Shown here: positions 62,544 through 64,000 of the stretch, piece by piece
Numbering within the stretch: the first letter of the stretch is position 1
Layout: every line of letters begins with the position of its first letter
Source: Planctomycetota bacterium
GTDB taxonomy: Bacteria; Planctomycetota; Phycisphaerae; Phycisphaerales; UBA1924
DNA length: 64,000 nucleotides
Assembly: GCA_013285505.1 (NCBI GenBank)
Contig: CP053450.1
Location: 3,146,796-3,210,795 of the forward strand
Direction of reading: 5' to 3'
Position numbers and translations under genes: made by a program
The notes under the pieces: generated by a model
Told to the model about the DNA's origin: nothing
Databases searched by the model: none
The model's input: the letters and a program-made list of their open reading frames with translations, nothing else

Positions 62544-64000
62544 ATGGCATCCCGCGTGAACGTGAAGTTCGTCGTGATTCTCTCGACCGTCCTCGTCCTG
62601 GTCGCCGCCGGCACAGGGTTTCTCGCCTACAAGGTCGTCTTCAAGAGCGCCGCCGATCTCGCGGCCGCCGGAGACGCCAAGATGGCCTCGGGCGAGATCC
62701 GCGCCGCCGAGCTGCTCTACTCCAAGGCGGTCAACAAGGATCCCTACAACTCCGAGCTGCTCCTCAAATGGGAGAACGCGCTCGAACAGTGGACCCCCGA
62801 GACCGACCGGGAGCTGCAGAACGAGTTCAGGAACACCTACGTGCTCCTGCGACGCCAGCTCGCCCTTTCCGACAACCGCACCAACATCGACTACCAGATC
62901 GAGTACGCCGATCTCCTCTGGCAGCTCGCCTCGATCTCCGGGTTCTCCCGCACCGGCTACGAGTCCGTGATCAACGCCTGCGACGAGCAGATCCCCTACC
63001 ACCAGACCACAAGCCCCGACGACCCCTCCTGGCTCCCGCTCCGACGCTACCGCGGCCTCTCCTACGCCCGCATCAAGCTCAACGGCCTGGACCTCAGCGA
63101 GGAAGATCGGGAACAGACCGAGGCAGACCTCCTCGCCGTGCTCGAGGCCGACCCCACCGACTACGAGGTCCTCGAGACGATCGTCGCCATGAAGCAGATC
63201 GACGCCGCCAAGGCCTCTGAGCTCGGCCGACGCACCGAGGCCGAGCGGATCGATGAAGAGTCCGCGGCGCTCGTCGACTCCTTCCTCGAAACCAACGGCG
63301 ACGATTCGATCGGCGGGGTGCAGGCCAACATACTCCGCACGCAGATCGAGTTCCGGCAGGCCGCCAGCGCGCTCGTCGCCGAGTTCGGGCCCGCCGCTAC
63401 GCCCAAGATCGAGGCCCTCACCGCCGAATACCAGGAGACGACCGCCGACCTGGCCGCGCAGGTCGCCGCGCTCGATCCCGCCGAGGTCGACCGCGACGCC
63501 GTCCTCCGCGTCTACAACCTCGAGTCGCTCACCGACACCTCCCGGACCTACGCCAGCGTGCTCCCCATCGTGACGCGGGCCCGCCAGGCCCGTCCCAACG
63601 ACCCGCTCCTGGCCCTCACCCACGCAGAAATCCTCCGCGCCCGCGGCGATTTCGACGAGACGTTCGAGGTGCTGGAGTCCGTGATCGATCGCCCGCGCCT
63701 GCCGCTCGGTCTGGAGAGCATCATGCTGATCCAGGCCAAGTCGAGCGCCATCGTCTCGCAGGTGCAGACGGCGGTCGAGGCCCACACCAAGGCCGAGACC
63801 GACGCGGACAAAGCCCAGTGGCTGACCAGAGCCAAGGACTCCCGGGCCGCGCTCGCCCAGATCGTCGCCGAGACCTCACCGGCGATCCAGCTCCTCGACG
63901 CGCGCATCGCCGTCGCGGAGAACGACTTCGTCACCGCCCAGAGGCTGGTCACCGCGTACAACCAGTTCACCAACGACACCGACACGGAAGCACTCTGGCT
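62544..64000 (+). CDS. Membrane-anchored TPR protein (partial)
   Basis: At least 485 residues, open at the window edge. An N-terminal membrane helix (VKFVVILSTVLVLVAAGTGFLAY) is followed by TPR units: LAAAGDAKMASGEIRAAELLYSKAV, then RPNDPLLALTHAEILRARGDFDETFEVLESV further on. These are like the large TPR proteins often found in exosortase/EPS loci, where they act in export or polymer assembly. GGAGAA precedes the ATG at 62544. It follows the exosortase gene by 52 nt. Confidence 0.8.
   Translation, partial: MASRVNVKFVVILSTVLVLVAAGTGFLAYKVVFKSAADLAAAGDAKMASGEIRAAELLYSKAVNKDPYNSELLLKWENALEQWTPETDRELQNEFRNTYVLLRRQLALSDNRTNIDYQIEYADLLWQLASISGFSRTGYESVINACDEQIPYHQTTSPDDPSWLPLRRYRGLSYARIKLNGLDLSEEDREQTEADLLAVLEADPTDYEVLETIVAMKQIDAAKASELGRRTEAERIDEESAALVDSFLETNGDDSIGGVQANILRTQIEFRQAASALVAEFGPAATPKIEALTAEYQETTADLAAQVAALDPAEVDRDAVLRVYNLESLTDTSRTYASVLPIVTRARQARPNDPLLALTHAEILRARGDFDETFEVLESVIDRPRLPLGLESIMLIQAKSSAIVSQVQTAVEAHTKAETDADKAQWLTRAKDSRAALAQIVAETSPAIQLLDARIAVAENDFVTAQRLVTAYNQFTNDTDTEALW

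Overview
The window is a stretch of a high-GC bacterial chromosome that I place in the Planctomycetota, most likely class Phycisphaerae. The markers are three secreted proteins ending in paired aspartate-rich dockerin-like repeats that close on 'NAGC' or a similar tail, DUF1559-like pseudopilins, many small membrane proteins with CxxC zinc ribbons, an aminofutalosine-type menaquinone enzyme (MqnE), and an exosortase fused to an EpsI domain. This placement comes from gene content only.

Layout. 1-6.3 kb: PqiA/PqiB-type envelope genes, S-adenosylhomocysteinase with an upstream ArsR regulator and methyltransferase, a TPR lipoprotein, and a LigD-phosphoesterase-like protein. 6.4-17 kb: a sulfotransferase with a membrane tail, zinc-ribbon membrane proteins, mqnE, a HEAT-repeat protein, a beta-CASP RNase, an EamA transporter and a cytochrome c lipoprotein. 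17-22.2 kb: a complete Mn-type ABC importer operon (binding protein, ATPase, two permeases each carrying a DtxR-like C-terminal domain) under a promoter overlapped by a palindrome, with a separate DtxR/MntR regulator upstream. 22.3-31.2 kb: three dockerin-type secreted proteins and an operon of pseudopilin, histidine kinase, NtrC-type regulator and dockerin protein. A textbook sigma-54 promoter precedes the FG-GAP dockerin gene, which makes a local regulatory circuit plausible. 31.4-34.3 kb: an HSP90-family ATPase coupled to a TPR partner.

34.36-44.66 kb is a 10.3-kb integrative element bounded by 54-bp direct repeats that copy the 3' part of a tRNA-Ala(TGC) gene, which is intact at the right end. 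It carries a type IIG restriction-modification enzyme, HTH/excisionase-like proteins, a TOPRIM primase-AAA protein, an XRE repressor with an operator-overlapped promoter, and a tyrosine integrase abutting the att site. 44.8-64 kb returns to host genes: a beta-barrel, a cyclophilin, a pseudopilin, an ECF sigma/anti-sigma pair, a long coiled-coil Wzz-like protein, a Cys-rich acidic protein, an EVE protein, two SpoIIE-type phosphatases, PPK2, an HD-GYP protein, a cupin, LipA, and the start of an exopolysaccharide/exosortase cluster that runs off the right end.

Sequence quality matters here. At least a dozen otherwise good genes are broken by what reads as a single extra base, often in a short G or C run. 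This looks like insertion-type sequencing error rather than decay, so such genes are annotated across the shift and the junction is given.
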